Of a DNA stretch of 12,995 bases, positions 7,279 to 12,995 are shown piece after piece. Position numbers and translations under genes: made by a program. The notes below the pieces were generated by a model. The model saw only the letters and a program-made list of their open reading frames with translations. It searched no databases and was not told the origin of the DNA. The stretch is from Sedimenticola sp. (GTDB taxonomy: Bacteria > Pseudomonadota > Gammaproteobacteria > Chromatiales > Chromatiaceae), in NCBI GenBank assembly GCA_030619405.1, contig JAUXBK010000050.1, positions 1 through 12,995 of the forward strand, given 5' to 3'. The stretch's first letter is position 1, and the number at the start of each line of letters is the position of its first letter.

Positions 7279-7868
7279 GGCCGGCTGATGTCGTAACTGA
7301 CGAAGGCAGTATAGGGCAGGCCCCCTCCCAACCCGCCTGAAAAGGCGAACTCACTGTGATCCACCAGGTAACGGTTGAGTTTGGACTCGATCGCCGGCGT
7401 CTCCAGATTTTTCCAACGGGTACCCCCGCTGCTGACGTACTGGATCGGGGCCTGGGGTGGCGAAACAGGCGTTGCCACGCGGGTGGCCACTGCCGGCGCG
7501 GTTGCCGGCTCCTTCTCTGTCAGTAGTGGCAGTGCCACCACTGCCAGTGCCGCCACCGAGGCCGCCATGGCCGCACCGGCAACGGGTCTCAACCAGTGCG
7601 AGGGAATTCCGTTGTGCGACCGCTTCGGCGCCCAGGTGGCAATGATGGCCGGTTCCGCTTCCAGCCTGGCCCGTACCTCATCAGCTACCCCGGCGGCAGA
7701 TATTCTCACCCCCTCCCCGCGCATGGCGTCGCCGATCAGATGGTATCGGTCCCAGACCCCGCGCAGCGTCTCATCCGCCAGCACCCGGTCCAGGGTCTCC
7801 TGCAACTCATGGCGGGACAACTCATCGTCCAGAAAGGCGGACACACTCTCTTTAGTCTCTTGTTTCAT
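7275..7868 (-). CDS. rseA: Anti-sigma-E factor RseA/MucA
   Basis: RseA/MucA is the single-pass membrane anti-sigma factor that holds RpoE inactive until regulated proteolysis releases it. The 197-residue protein has an N-terminal cytoplasmic domain (about 1-75) beginning MKQETKESVSAFLDDELSRHE, the conserved sigma-binding pattern, then one membrane helix (about 95-116, VAGAAMAASVAALAVVALPLL) and a periplasmic tail of about 80 residues with a Pro/Ala-rich linker. The C-terminal region SKLNRYLVDHSEFA resembles MucA of Pseudomonas. It starts 79 bases downstream of rpoE with no terminator seen between, and overlaps rseB by four bases. Length and frame are intact, so no mucoid-type truncation is present. 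Confidence 0.95.
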   Translation of the reverse strand: MKQETKESVSAFLDDELSRHELQETLDRVLADETLRGVWDRYHLIGDAMRGEGVRISAAGVADEVRARLEAEPAIIATWAPKRSHNGIPSHWLRPVAGAAMAASVAALAVVALPLLTEKEPATAPAVATRVATPVSPPQAPIQYVSSGGTRWKNLETPAIESKLNRYLVDHSEFAFSGGLGGGLPYTAFVSYDISRP

Positions 7869-7947
7869 GTGAATACACCCGACTCGTCAGAATCTGAAGG
7901 TATCTCGTTTGTTACAACCGCCCATTCACGCTCTCCCGCCTCGTCCA

Positions 7948-8526
7948 TCAGCCTTCCAGCAACGGTCGGATCCGGGCGTCGATCGCTGCCCGCGCCCGAA
8001 AGATCCTGGACCGGACGGTTCCCACCGGGCAATCCATGGCCTTCGCTATCTCCTCGTAACTGAGTCCCTCCAGCTCTCTCAACATAACCGCGGTACGCAG
8101 ATCCTCCGGCAGATCCTCCATCGCCTGGCGAATCGTCTCTGCCAGTTCATCCTGCAGCAGATGGTGCTCCGGGGTCGCATGCTCCTGCAGCCGCGCCCCC
8201 ACATCCAATTGCTCGGCCGTCTCGGCCTCCAGATCGCTTCCCGGGGGACGCCGCCCCTGGGCTACCAGAAAATTCTTCGCCGTGTTGATGGCGATACGGT
8301 AGAGCCAGGTGTAAAAGGCACTCTCCCCCCGGAAGTTCGGCAGTGCACGATACGCCTTGATAAAAGCTTCCTGGGTCACATCGAGGGTCTCGCTCGAATC
8401 ACGGATATAACGTGACACCAGATTGGCCACCTTCTGCTGGTATTTGAGCACCAGCAGATCGAACGCCTTCTTGTCGCCGCGCTGTACCCGCTCTACCAGC
8501 TCCTGGTCTACTTCTCGCTCGCCCAT
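7948..8526 (-). CDS. rpoE: RNA polymerase sigma factor RpoE/AlgU (envelope stress)
   Basis: This is the group 4 (ECF) sigma factor for envelope stress. The 192-residue product is strongly similar to E. coli RpoE: region 2 contains LVERVQRGDKKAFDLLV and DVTQEAFIKAYRALPNFRGESAFYTWLYRIA (49-79), then NTAKNFLVAQGRRPP, and region 4 contains the helix-turn-helix LSYEEIAKAMDCPVGTVRSR (155-174). The ATG at 8526-8524 is preceded by an AGGGGG element at about 9 bases. It heads the rpoE-rseA-rseB-rseC-degQ operon and is divergent from nadB, as in E. coli and Pseudomonas. A good sigma-E-type promoter lies upstream (8576-8602), pointing to autoregulation. In Pseudomonas the same gene is called algU. Confidence 0.98.
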   Translation of the reverse strand: MGEREVDQELVERVQRGDKKAFDLLVLKYQQKVANLVSRYIRDSSETLDVTQEAFIKAYRALPNFRGESAFYTWLYRIAINTAKNFLVAQGRRPPGSDLEAETAEQLDVGARLQEHATPEHHLLQDELAETIRQAMEDLPEDLRTAVMLRELEGLSYEEIAKAMDCPVGTVRSRIFRARAAIDARIRPLLEG

Positions 8527-8575
8527 CCGGGCTTACCCCCTGGTTACGGCAAGCGCTTCTTTCAAAGTCACTTTC

Positions 8576-8602
8576 ATTGACCGCCCGTGTAAAGATTAGT
8601 TC
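8576..8602 (-). promoter_or_regulatory. Candidate sigma-E autoregulatory promoter of rpoE
   Basis: Read leftward: -35 GAACTA (8602-8597), 16-bp spacer, -10 TCAAT (8580-8576). Sigma-E/AlgU consensus is GAACTT, 16-17 bp, then TCAAA or TCTGA. The start site would be near 8570, about 45 nt before the rpoE ATG. A weaker second match, GAACCG (8700-8695), 16 bp, TGTGA (8678-8674), lies further upstream; multiple promoters are usual for this gene. Confidence 0.65.
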
Positions 8603-8763
8603 TAAAAAGCTTTTGATTTTTTCGGTTCTCGCCGACCGGGAATTGCGCTAGGATTTCAACTTCCACCTAGGTTTCACAAACTGCCTCGGAGAGACGGTTC
8701 CCCGGGCCCTACACAACGGTTGATTATGACCTCTGACCCTGCATCCCGCAAATCCTGGCAACC

Positions 8764-10398
8764 ATGGAAAACAACCACCTTTTCGATGTCCTGATCATTG
8801 GCAGCGGTGCCGCCGGTCTAAGCCTGGCACTGCGACTCCCAACCACCATCCGGGTCGCGTTGATCGCGAAGGGGCGGCTGCGTGAAGGAAACACCTACTA
8901 TGCCCAGGGCGGTATCTCTGCCGTCCTGGACAAAGGGGATACGGTCGACTCACACGTAGCGGACACCCTGGATGCGGGTGCCGGTCTGTGTGATGAAAAA
9001 ACAGTCAGGCTGGTCGTCGAGAAAGGTCCTGAGAACATCCGTTGGCTGTTGAGCGAAGGGGTCTCTTTCACCCGCGACCGGCCGCCGGGGGAAGGCTACC
9101 ACCTGACCCGGGAGGGGGGACACTCCCACCGTCGGGTCATCCATGCGGCGGACGCGACCGGCCGGGAGCTGGAGACCACCCTGGAAGCGTTGACCCGCAG
9201 GCGGGAGAACATCCAGCTGTTCGAAAACCACAATGCCATCGACCTGATCAACGGCAGCCGCGGCGGCGCGCAGGACAACCGCTGCCTGGGTGCCTATATC
9301 CTCGATCGCGAGAGCGGACGGGTGGGCCGTTTCCTGGCCCGCTTCACGGTGCTCGCCACCGGTGGCGCCAGCAAGGTCTACCTCTATACCAGCAACCCGG
9401 ACGTCTCCACCGGCGACGGCATCGCCATGGCCTGGCGGGCGGGCTGCCGGGTGAGCAACATGGAGTTCATCCAGTTCCACCCCACCTGCCTGTTCCATCC
9501 CCATGCCAAATCATTCCTGATCACCGAGGCACTGCGCGGGGAAGGGGGGCGCCTGCTGCTCCCGGACGGTACCCGCTTCATGCCGGCGTTCGACCCGCGG
9601 GCCGAACTGGCACCCCGGGACATCGTCGCTCGCGCCATCGACCACGAGATGAAGCGGCTCGGCGTCGACTGCGTATATCTGGATATCAGCCACAAACCTG
9701 CGGCGTTCGTGCAGGAGCATTTTCCCACCATCTACAGCAAATGCCTGGAGTTCGGGATCGACATCACGCAACAGCCGATCCCGGTGGTCCCGGCGGCCCA
9801 CTACACCTGTGGTGGCGTGTTGACCGACCGCCGGGCCAGAACCGACATCCCCAACCTGTTCGCCATTGGCGAGGCCGCCTACACCGGCCTGCACGGTGCC
9901 AATCGAATGGCCAGCAACTCACTGCTGGAGTGCCTGGTGTTCGCCCAGCAGTCAGCCGATGAGATCACCGCGCGCCTGGAAGACACCCCTCTCCCCGCCG
10001 AGGTACCCATGTGGGACGAGAGCCGGGTCACCGACTCCGACGAAGAGGTGGTGGTCTCCCACAACTGGGACGAACTGCGCCGCTTCATGTGGGACTACGT
10101 CGGCATCGTGCGCAGCAACAAGCGTCTGGAACGGGCCCGGCGCCGGGTCGAGCTGCTGAAACACGAAATCCTGGAGTATTACCGTTATTTCCGGGTCACC
10201 AACGACCTGCTGGAACTGCGCAACCTGGTGGAGGTGGCGGACCTGATCATCCGCTCCGCCCAGCGGCGCAAGGAGAGCCGTGGGCTCCACTATACCCTCG
10301 ACTTCCCGAAGCGGGACGACCGTTTTCAACGGGCACCGACGGTGCTGCTGCCGAACAGCTTCGACCCGGAATGCGCCGTGGACGACAAGCCCCGATAG
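8764..10398 (+). CDS. nadB: L-aspartate oxidase
   Basis: NadB oxidises L-aspartate to iminoaspartate, the first step of de novo NAD synthesis; NadA then makes quinolinate. It is a soluble flavoprotein related to the SdhA/FrdA subunits. The 544-residue length fits the family (540 in E. coli). The FAD-binding GSGAAGLS is at 13-20, NTYYAQGGISAV at 43-54, then LTREGGHSHRRVIHAADATG (114-133), and GLHGANRMASNSLLECLVF near residue 380; a C-terminal helical domain follows. At the position of the covalently flavinylated histidine of SdhA, Tyr is present, as in other NadB, so FAD is expected to be non-covalent. The ATG at 8764 is the first sensible start; its ribosome binding site is weak. It is divergent from rpoE and convergent with ygfX. 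Confidence 0.98.
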   Translation: MENNHLFDVLIIGSGAAGLSLALRLPTTIRVALIAKGRLREGNTYYAQGGISAVLDKGDTVDSHVADTLDAGAGLCDEKTVRLVVEKGPENIRWLLSEGVSFTRDRPPGEGYHLTREGGHSHRRVIHAADATGRELETTLEALTRRRENIQLFENHNAIDLINGSRGGAQDNRCLGAYILDRESGRVGRFLARFTVLATGGASKVYLYTSNPDVSTGDGIAMAWRAGCRVSNMEFIQFHPTCLFHPHAKSFLITEALRGEGGRLLLPDGTRFMPAFDPRAELAPRDIVARAIDHEMKRLGVDCVYLDISHKPAAFVQEHFPTIYSKCLEFGIDITQQPIPVVPAAHYTCGGVLTDRRARTDIPNLFAIGEAAYTGLHGANRMASNSLLECLVFAQQSADEITARLEDTPLPAEVPMWDESRVTDSDEEVVVSHNWDELRRFMWDYVGIVRSNKRLERARRRVELLKHEILEYYRYFRVTNDLLELRNLVEVADLIIRSAQRRKESRGLHYTLDFPKRDDRFQRAPTVLLPNSFDPECAVDDKPR

Positions 10399-10470
10399 GT
10401 CTGGGAAATAATGAGGTTCTTGCAAAACTCTTGACCTCAACGCCATTAACTTAGAACCTGTAATCACAGA
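10399..10470. repeat. Nested inverted repeats between convergent nadB and ygfX
   Basis: GTCTG (10399-10403) and AGGTTCT (10414-10420) are mirrored by AGAACCT (10453-10459) and CAGAC (10466-10470). A second overlapping pair is TGAGGT (10412-10417) and ACCTCA (10434-10439). They fill the spacer and touch the ygfX stop. There is no clear T-run, so it is at best a weak bidirectional terminator; it may also be the remnant of a mobile-element end. Confidence 0.4.
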
Positions 10471-10895
10471 CGATGTCGCAAGCGAACCCGAAGCCGCCGA
10501 AGCTGATCGGGCTCCGTGTTCCCGGACAACAGAATCACAGGACGCCGTCGCCAACCTCCCAGTGAGAAATTCAGCACCACCAGCCAGGTCGAGACGAAGC
10601 CGCCACCCTGCAACAGGGCCGCTCTCCCCTCCCCGTTTCCGTCGTACAGCATCCACTCCCCCCTGCCATTCAGCTCGATCCGCCGGATCGTCCGCGCACC
10701 CCGAGCCCGAACAAAGGTGGCCCAGCCGTGATAGCCGCTCATCAGCACTACCGGCAGGATAGCGACAACCAGGGGTTCGAACGGGTATGAGATACAGAGC
10801 ACAGCAAGCGCCAGCAGGTGTATCACCAGGATAAAAACAGCCACCGCCCGTGATGGCCGGATTTCGATCAGAATCCTTTCCAGTGCTCTTTGCAT
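10464..10895 (-). CDS. ygfX: YgfX (CptA-like) inner-membrane protein
   Basis: The 143-residue protein resembles YgfX, the partner encoded next to sdhE. E. coli YgfX is 135 residues with two N-terminal membrane helices; it was proposed as a toxin acting on FtsZ/MreB with SdhE as antitoxin (CptAB), but that role is disputed. Here two hydrophobic segments (about 16-34 and 38-54) follow a short start, IEIRPSRAVAVFILVIHLLAL, and a cytoplasmic beta-rich C-terminus contains the RRIELNGRGEWML stretch typical of the family. I choose ATG 10895, which has CAGGGA upstream; a GTG at 10943 would add 16 residues without a ribosome binding site. It lies downstream of sdhE, from which it is separated by a 145-bp palindrome. 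Similarity is by pattern, so the assignment is good but not certain. Confidence 0.8.
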   Translation of the reverse strand: MQRALERILIEIRPSRAVAVFILVIHLLALAVLCISYPFEPLVVAILPVVLMSGYHGWATFVRARGARTIRRIELNGRGEWMLYDGNGEGRAALLQGGGFVSTWLVVLNFSLGGWRRRPVILLSGNTEPDQLRRLRVRLRHRL

Positions 10896-10913
10896 CGCGT
10901 CCCTGCAATCAAC

Positions 10914-11058
10914 GTAACTTCTCAATAAATCCAGGTAGACCACAAAATGTAGGGTGGATCAAGCGTAGCGGATCCACCAAATCCTGCACAGTTGGTGGAT
11001 CCGTGGCTACGCTCTTTGATCCACCCTACCCATTTTCACGGAGTTATTGAGAAGCTAC
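10914..11058. repeat. 145-bp nested palindrome (MITE-like) between sdhE and ygfX
   Basis: The outer arms are 15 bases, GTAACTTCTCAATAA (10914-10928) and its complement with one mismatch (11044-11058). Inside, GTAGGGTGGATCAA (10949-10962) pairs with the end of the right arm (11029-11016), then GCGTAGC and GGATCCACCAA pair in order, leaving an 11-base centre (10981-10991). The right arm has two small insertions relative to the left (3 and 2 bases), and the left has 8 extra bases between outer and inner arms. It has no coding capacity. Transcribed from sdhE toward ygfX it would form one long hairpin. Confidence 0.85.
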
Positions 11059-11062
11059 CAAA

Positions 11063-11350
11063 TCAACTGCTTTTTTGAATCTTCTCCAGCATCTGCCTGA
11101 GACTATCATCCGCGGGAACGACATAACCCATCAGCCAGTCCAGCAGCAACTGATCCTCGAACTCCAGCATCCGTGCGAACAGCCGCTTCTGTTCATCCTC
11201 CAGCGCCGGGTAGCCGCGCTCGAGAAACCCCTCCAGCATCAGATCCAGCTCCAGCATGCCGCGACGGCACTGCCAGCGCAGCCGCTCCGGGTCGGGAACA
11301 CGCTGGAGATCGCCTGAATCAGATATCAAAATCGCACCCCTGCACGGCAT
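11063..11350 (-). CDS. sdhE: Succinate dehydrogenase assembly factor SdhE (CptB)
   Basis: SdhE binds the flavoprotein subunit of succinate dehydrogenase (and fumarate reductase) and promotes covalent attachment of FAD. The 95-residue protein contains the family core LRWQCRRGMLELDLMLEGFLE (24-44) with the essential RGxxE motif at 30-34, and the later DWLMGYVVPADD segment matching NWLM-type ends of E. coli SdhE (88 aa). The start is uncertain: ATG 11350 lacks a Shine-Dalgarno, a TTG sits just before it (11353), and a TTG seven codons inside has AGGGG upstream and would give a length of 88. No sdh genes are in the window. The ygfX gene follows after the palindrome, as in the usual sdhE-ygfX pair. 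Confidence 0.93.
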   Translation of the reverse strand: MPCRGAILISDSGDLQRVPDPERLRWQCRRGMLELDLMLEGFLERGYPALEDEQKRLFARMLEFEDQLLLDWLMGYVVPADDSLRQMLEKIQKSS

Positions 11351-11361
11351 CAATAGACATT

Positions 11362-11393
11362 TAGCCGCGGATCAACACGGATAAAACACGGAT
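11362..11393. repeat. 32-bp CGGAT iterated repeat, copy A
   Basis: It begins TAGCCGCGGAT and contains three CGGAT-ended units (CGCGGAT, CACGGAT, CACGGAT) starting 10 and 11 bases apart. It matches copy B at 12844-12875 at 27 of 32 positions in the same orientation. It ends 11 bases before the sdhE start codon. Confidence 0.8.
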
Positions 11394-11534
11394 TGATTTG
11401 ATAACACAAGCCTATTGAGGGCTGCTTACATGGCATGGACCTTTTCAAGAAAACCGTAGCCAGGTTACTCGATAGAGTTCTAAAGTTACCAATACAGACC
11501 TCGCCATTTCCGTTCAAAAACGCCTCAATAAATG

Positions 11535-11609
11535 GACAGGATTTACAGGATTTACAGGTTTATGTAATTCTGTAAATCCTGTTAATCCTGTTAATCCTGT
11601 CATTTTTTT
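11535..11609 (+). repeat. Inverted array of 9-bp ACAGGATTT units followed by T7; possible terminator
   Basis: The left arm (11535-11557) is two and a half units of ACAGGATTT. The right arm (11570-11601) is the complementary unit three and a half times, TGTAAATCC then TGTTAATCC twice. They form a stem of at least 21 pairs of 23 around a 12-base centre, followed by seven T (11603-11609). For rightward transcription this would terminate well, but no plus-strand gene ends nearby. ACAGGAT iterations are common in proteobacterial spacers. Confidence 0.75.
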
Positions 11610-11729
11610 GGTGCCGGCAACGGGCTGTACTCGTTGCAGAGTGTCCAATTTTCGTCTGAAAATGTATTTTTTTTATTAGAACTAATAAGTTATATATCCA
11701 TGATCTAATCATGGTGTTGAGGTCTGGAC

Positions 11730-12809
11730 TTATATGTTCTTCGGCTTTTTCTGTTGCGACCCGGCCGCTTTCAGCAGTGCCTGCATCTGCTGCTGCCGCT
11801 GGTCGTGGGGGAGGCCCGCCAGCCCCTCGCAGGCCTGGTAAAAGGTCGGCATGCTGCCACCGGCACGGCGCAACAGCAATGAGAAGACAGGCGCCCACTG
11901 TTCATAGGTGGCGACCAGGGCGAGCCGGGCATTGTTGACCGGCCGTCGGAACCATCCGTCATAGCCTGAAAACCCGCCCCACTGCTGCTTCAGTGTTGCA
12001 TACGCCTGGTGCAGGCGCTGGATCTCCCCGGCTTTCAGGGATCGCCTGGCCTCGTCCGGCAACGGTTGTCGATAGAGGCGGTCGAGCCGCTGGCGGGTCT
12101 CCAGCAGCAGCTGTATGAACTGCTGCTCCCGCTGCTGCCCCGCTCGCCAGCTCTCCAGACCCTGTCGGTCCCCGCGGGACTCCAGCCATCGCTCCACCCC
12201 CACCCGTTCCACCTGGTTGGCAAACGCCTCGTTGAAGCCGCTGTCCCCGGGCACATAGAGCTGCTGATGGGCCAGTTCATGAAAGATCAGCCCGACCAGG
12301 CGGGTTGCCGGCCAGTCGATCACCGTACTGGGTACCGGGTCATCGAACCAACCCAGGGTAGAATAGGCCGGCACCGCTTCCACCGCCACATCCAGCCCCT
12401 CCCGAGCCAGCCGCCGGCTGTAGTCCAGGGCGGCCTGGTGTGAATAGTAGCCACGATAGCTGGCGCAGCCGATGACCAGGTAACACCACTCCCGGGGCTG
12501 GACGGAGAACTCGGGGGCTGCCACCACTGCCCACACGACGGCCTCCCGGTCGATAGCGGCAAAACTGCGATAACTGTCGTTGTCGGGCAGCCCCAGCTGC
12601 CGGCTGGCAAAATCACGTGCGGTCTGCACCAGCCGCAACCGCTGCTGCAGGGGTTCGGGGGTGGCCCGGTCAGAGAGCAACTGCCCCACGGGCCGTCGCT
12701 GCCCCATCAACTCCAGATGGCCATCCACCGACTGGGCGTAATAACCCAGGGTGTCGCAGCCACCCAGCAGCAAGGAGAACAGGAGAGATGCAACTGTTCG
12801 AATATGCAT
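11730..12809 (-). CDS. Putative lipoprotein metallopeptidase (COG4324 aminopeptidase family)
   Basis: The 359-residue protein resembles the predicted aminopeptidase family COG4324 (Pfam Aminopep); no member's substrate is known to me. Residues 1-18 form a lipoprotein signal (SLLFSLLLGGC, lipobox LGGC with Cys18). Asp at the next position would, by the E. coli rule, keep it in the inner membrane. A zinc site is visible: HELAH at 177-181 and a third ligand candidate, E194 in FNEAFA, 16 residues after the motif glutamate, as in gluzincins. Other family-like stretches are WCYLVIGCASYRGYYS (108-123) and AYSTLGWFDDPVPST (148-162). The ATG at 12809 has AGGA 6 bases upstream. The tail is Gln/Lys rich. 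It stands alone, with non-coding repeats on both sides, and its context gives no hint of substrate. Confidence 0.85.
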   Translation of the reverse strand: MHIRTVASLLFSLLLGGCDTLGYYAQSVDGHLELMGQRRPVGQLLSDRATPEPLQQRLRLVQTARDFASRQLGLPDNDSYRSFAAIDREAVVWAVVAAPEFSVQPREWCYLVIGCASYRGYYSHQAALDYSRRLAREGLDVAVEAVPAYSTLGWFDDPVPSTVIDWPATRLVGLIFHELAHQQLYVPGDSGFNEAFANQVERVGVERWLESRGDRQGLESWRAGQQREQQFIQLLLETRQRLDRLYRQPLPDEARRSLKAGEIQRLHQAYATLKQQWGGFSGYDGWFRRPVNNARLALVATYEQWAPVFSLLLRRAGGSMPTFYQACEGLAGLPHDQRQQQMQALLKAAGSQQKKPKNI

Positions 12810-12995
12810 TGACTATCCTGGTATGCGTTCAAGAACAAAAAAATAGCCGCGGATTGACGCGGATCAGACACGGATATTGTTATACCTAGATCCTGCAAGT
12901 GATCGTGCTTACAGAGTGCAAGATATTGATTCGTAGAGCGAATTTGCGACCGAGTGGAATCCTTATTGTGATTTCCAAGGGAGCAAATATCGCTA
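12810..12995. other. Non-coding upstream region of the lipoprotein gene
   Basis: No gene is supported in these 186 bases, and the window ends here. It contains repeat copy B (12844-12875) and one weak 5-bp hairpin, ATTCG/CGAAT, around 12929-12943. I could not place a promoter for the lipoprotein gene with confidence. Confidence 0.5.
12844..12875. repeat. 32-bp CGGAT iterated repeat, copy B
   Basis: TAGCCGCGGAT followed by CGCGGAT and CACGGAT units at the same 10- and 11-base spacing as copy A (11362-11393), 27 of 32 bases identical and in the same direction. It lies 34 bases upstream of the lipoprotein gene start. Confidence 0.8.

Larger units (their letters stand above)
11351..11729. other. 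379-bp non-coding stretch rich in repeats and AT-rich hairpins
   Basis: No credible gene is seen on either strand. It holds a 32-bp CGGAT-type repeat (11362-11393), an inverted array of 9-bp units (11535-11601) and, between 11640 and 11715, an AT-rich segment with three perfect small hairpins: ATTTTC/GAAAAT (11648-11663), TTATTAG/CTAATAA (11673-11688) and CCATGAT/ATCATGG (11698-11714). The part 11400-11530 shows nothing recognisable beyond a possible sdhE promoter that I cannot place. Confidence 0.7.

Noticed and set aside
8720..8730. Possible -10 element (TATGAC) for nadB
   Set aside because: No acceptable -35 at 16-18 bp upstream, so I do not call a nadB promoter.
10399..10470. End of an insertion sequence
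   Set aside because: There are short inverted repeats but no transposase, no target duplication that I can show, and no second end. Kept only as an inverted-repeat feature.
9952..10908. 318-codon open frame on the minus strand
   Set aside because: It runs antisense through the end of nadB and out of frame over ygfX. Both of those match known families, so this is a shadow.
10464..11350. sdhE-ygfX as a toxin-antitoxin system
   Set aside because: The CptAB proposal is disputed; the conserved RGxxE core supports the flavinylation role of SdhE. Nothing in the sequence shows toxicity.
11362..11601. Possible CRISPR array
   Set aside because: Units are only 8-11 bp, adjacent or mirrored, with no 25-40 bp spacers and no cas genes.
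11560..11898. 112-codon frame whose tail reads as repeated RIN units
   Set aside because: The repeats come from the 9-bp DNA units, and the rest overlaps the lipoprotein gene in another frame.

Overview
The window is a conserved housekeeping and envelope-stress locus of a gammaproteobacterium. The gene order reads, on the minus strand, rpoE/algU - rseA/mucA - rseB/mucB - rseC/mucC - degQ/mucD, then lepA - lepB - DUF4845 gene - rnc - era. nadB is divergent from rpoE. The presence of a DegQ/MucD protease and a DUF4845 gene matches the order known from Pseudomonas aeruginosa (algU-mucABCD-lepA-lepB-rnc-era) more closely than that of E. coli. Coding sequence looks moderately GC-rich, and the spacers carry palindromes of the GTAGGGTGG type. 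I place it only as a non-enteric gammaproteobacterium; genus cannot be read from this.

Layout. 1-338: 5' part of era, cut by the window edge. 340-2199: rnc, DUF4845 gene and lepB, nearly gapless. 2212-4017: lepA. 4018-4315: a 298-bp leader/spacer with a promoter candidate, two hairpins and an intrinsic terminator ending only 20 nt before the lepA start codon. 4316-8526: degQ, rseC, rseB, rseA and rpoE, with ATGA overlaps at rseA/rseB and rseC/degQ. 8527-8763: divergent spacer with a good sigma-E promoter match in front of rpoE. 8764-10398: nadB. 10464-11350: ygfX and sdhE on the minus strand, separated by a 145-bp nested palindrome. 11351-11729: repeat-rich, AT-rich non-coding stretch. 11730-12809: a lipoprotein metallopeptidase-like gene (COG4324 type). 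12810-12995: non-coding, with a second copy of a 32-bp repeat.

How the genes fit together. RpoE is the envelope-stress sigma factor, RseA its membrane anti-sigma factor, RseB the periplasmic sensor that protects RseA, RseC an accessory membrane protein and DegQ/MucD the periplasmic protease that clears misfolded protein. The lepA-era genes serve translation (EF-4), protein export (signal peptidase I) and RNA/ribosome maturation (RNase III, Era). NadB starts NAD synthesis; SdhE flavinylates succinate dehydrogenase.

The genes themselves are mostly ordinary. The points worth a second look are regulatory or repeat-based: an attenuator-like lepA leader, the TTG start of rnc inside the preceding stop codon, the sdhE-ygfX palindrome, and several families of short iterated repeats confined to spacers. 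I saw no CRISPR array, tRNA, rRNA, prophage or intact insertion sequence, and no clear new defence or biosynthetic system.
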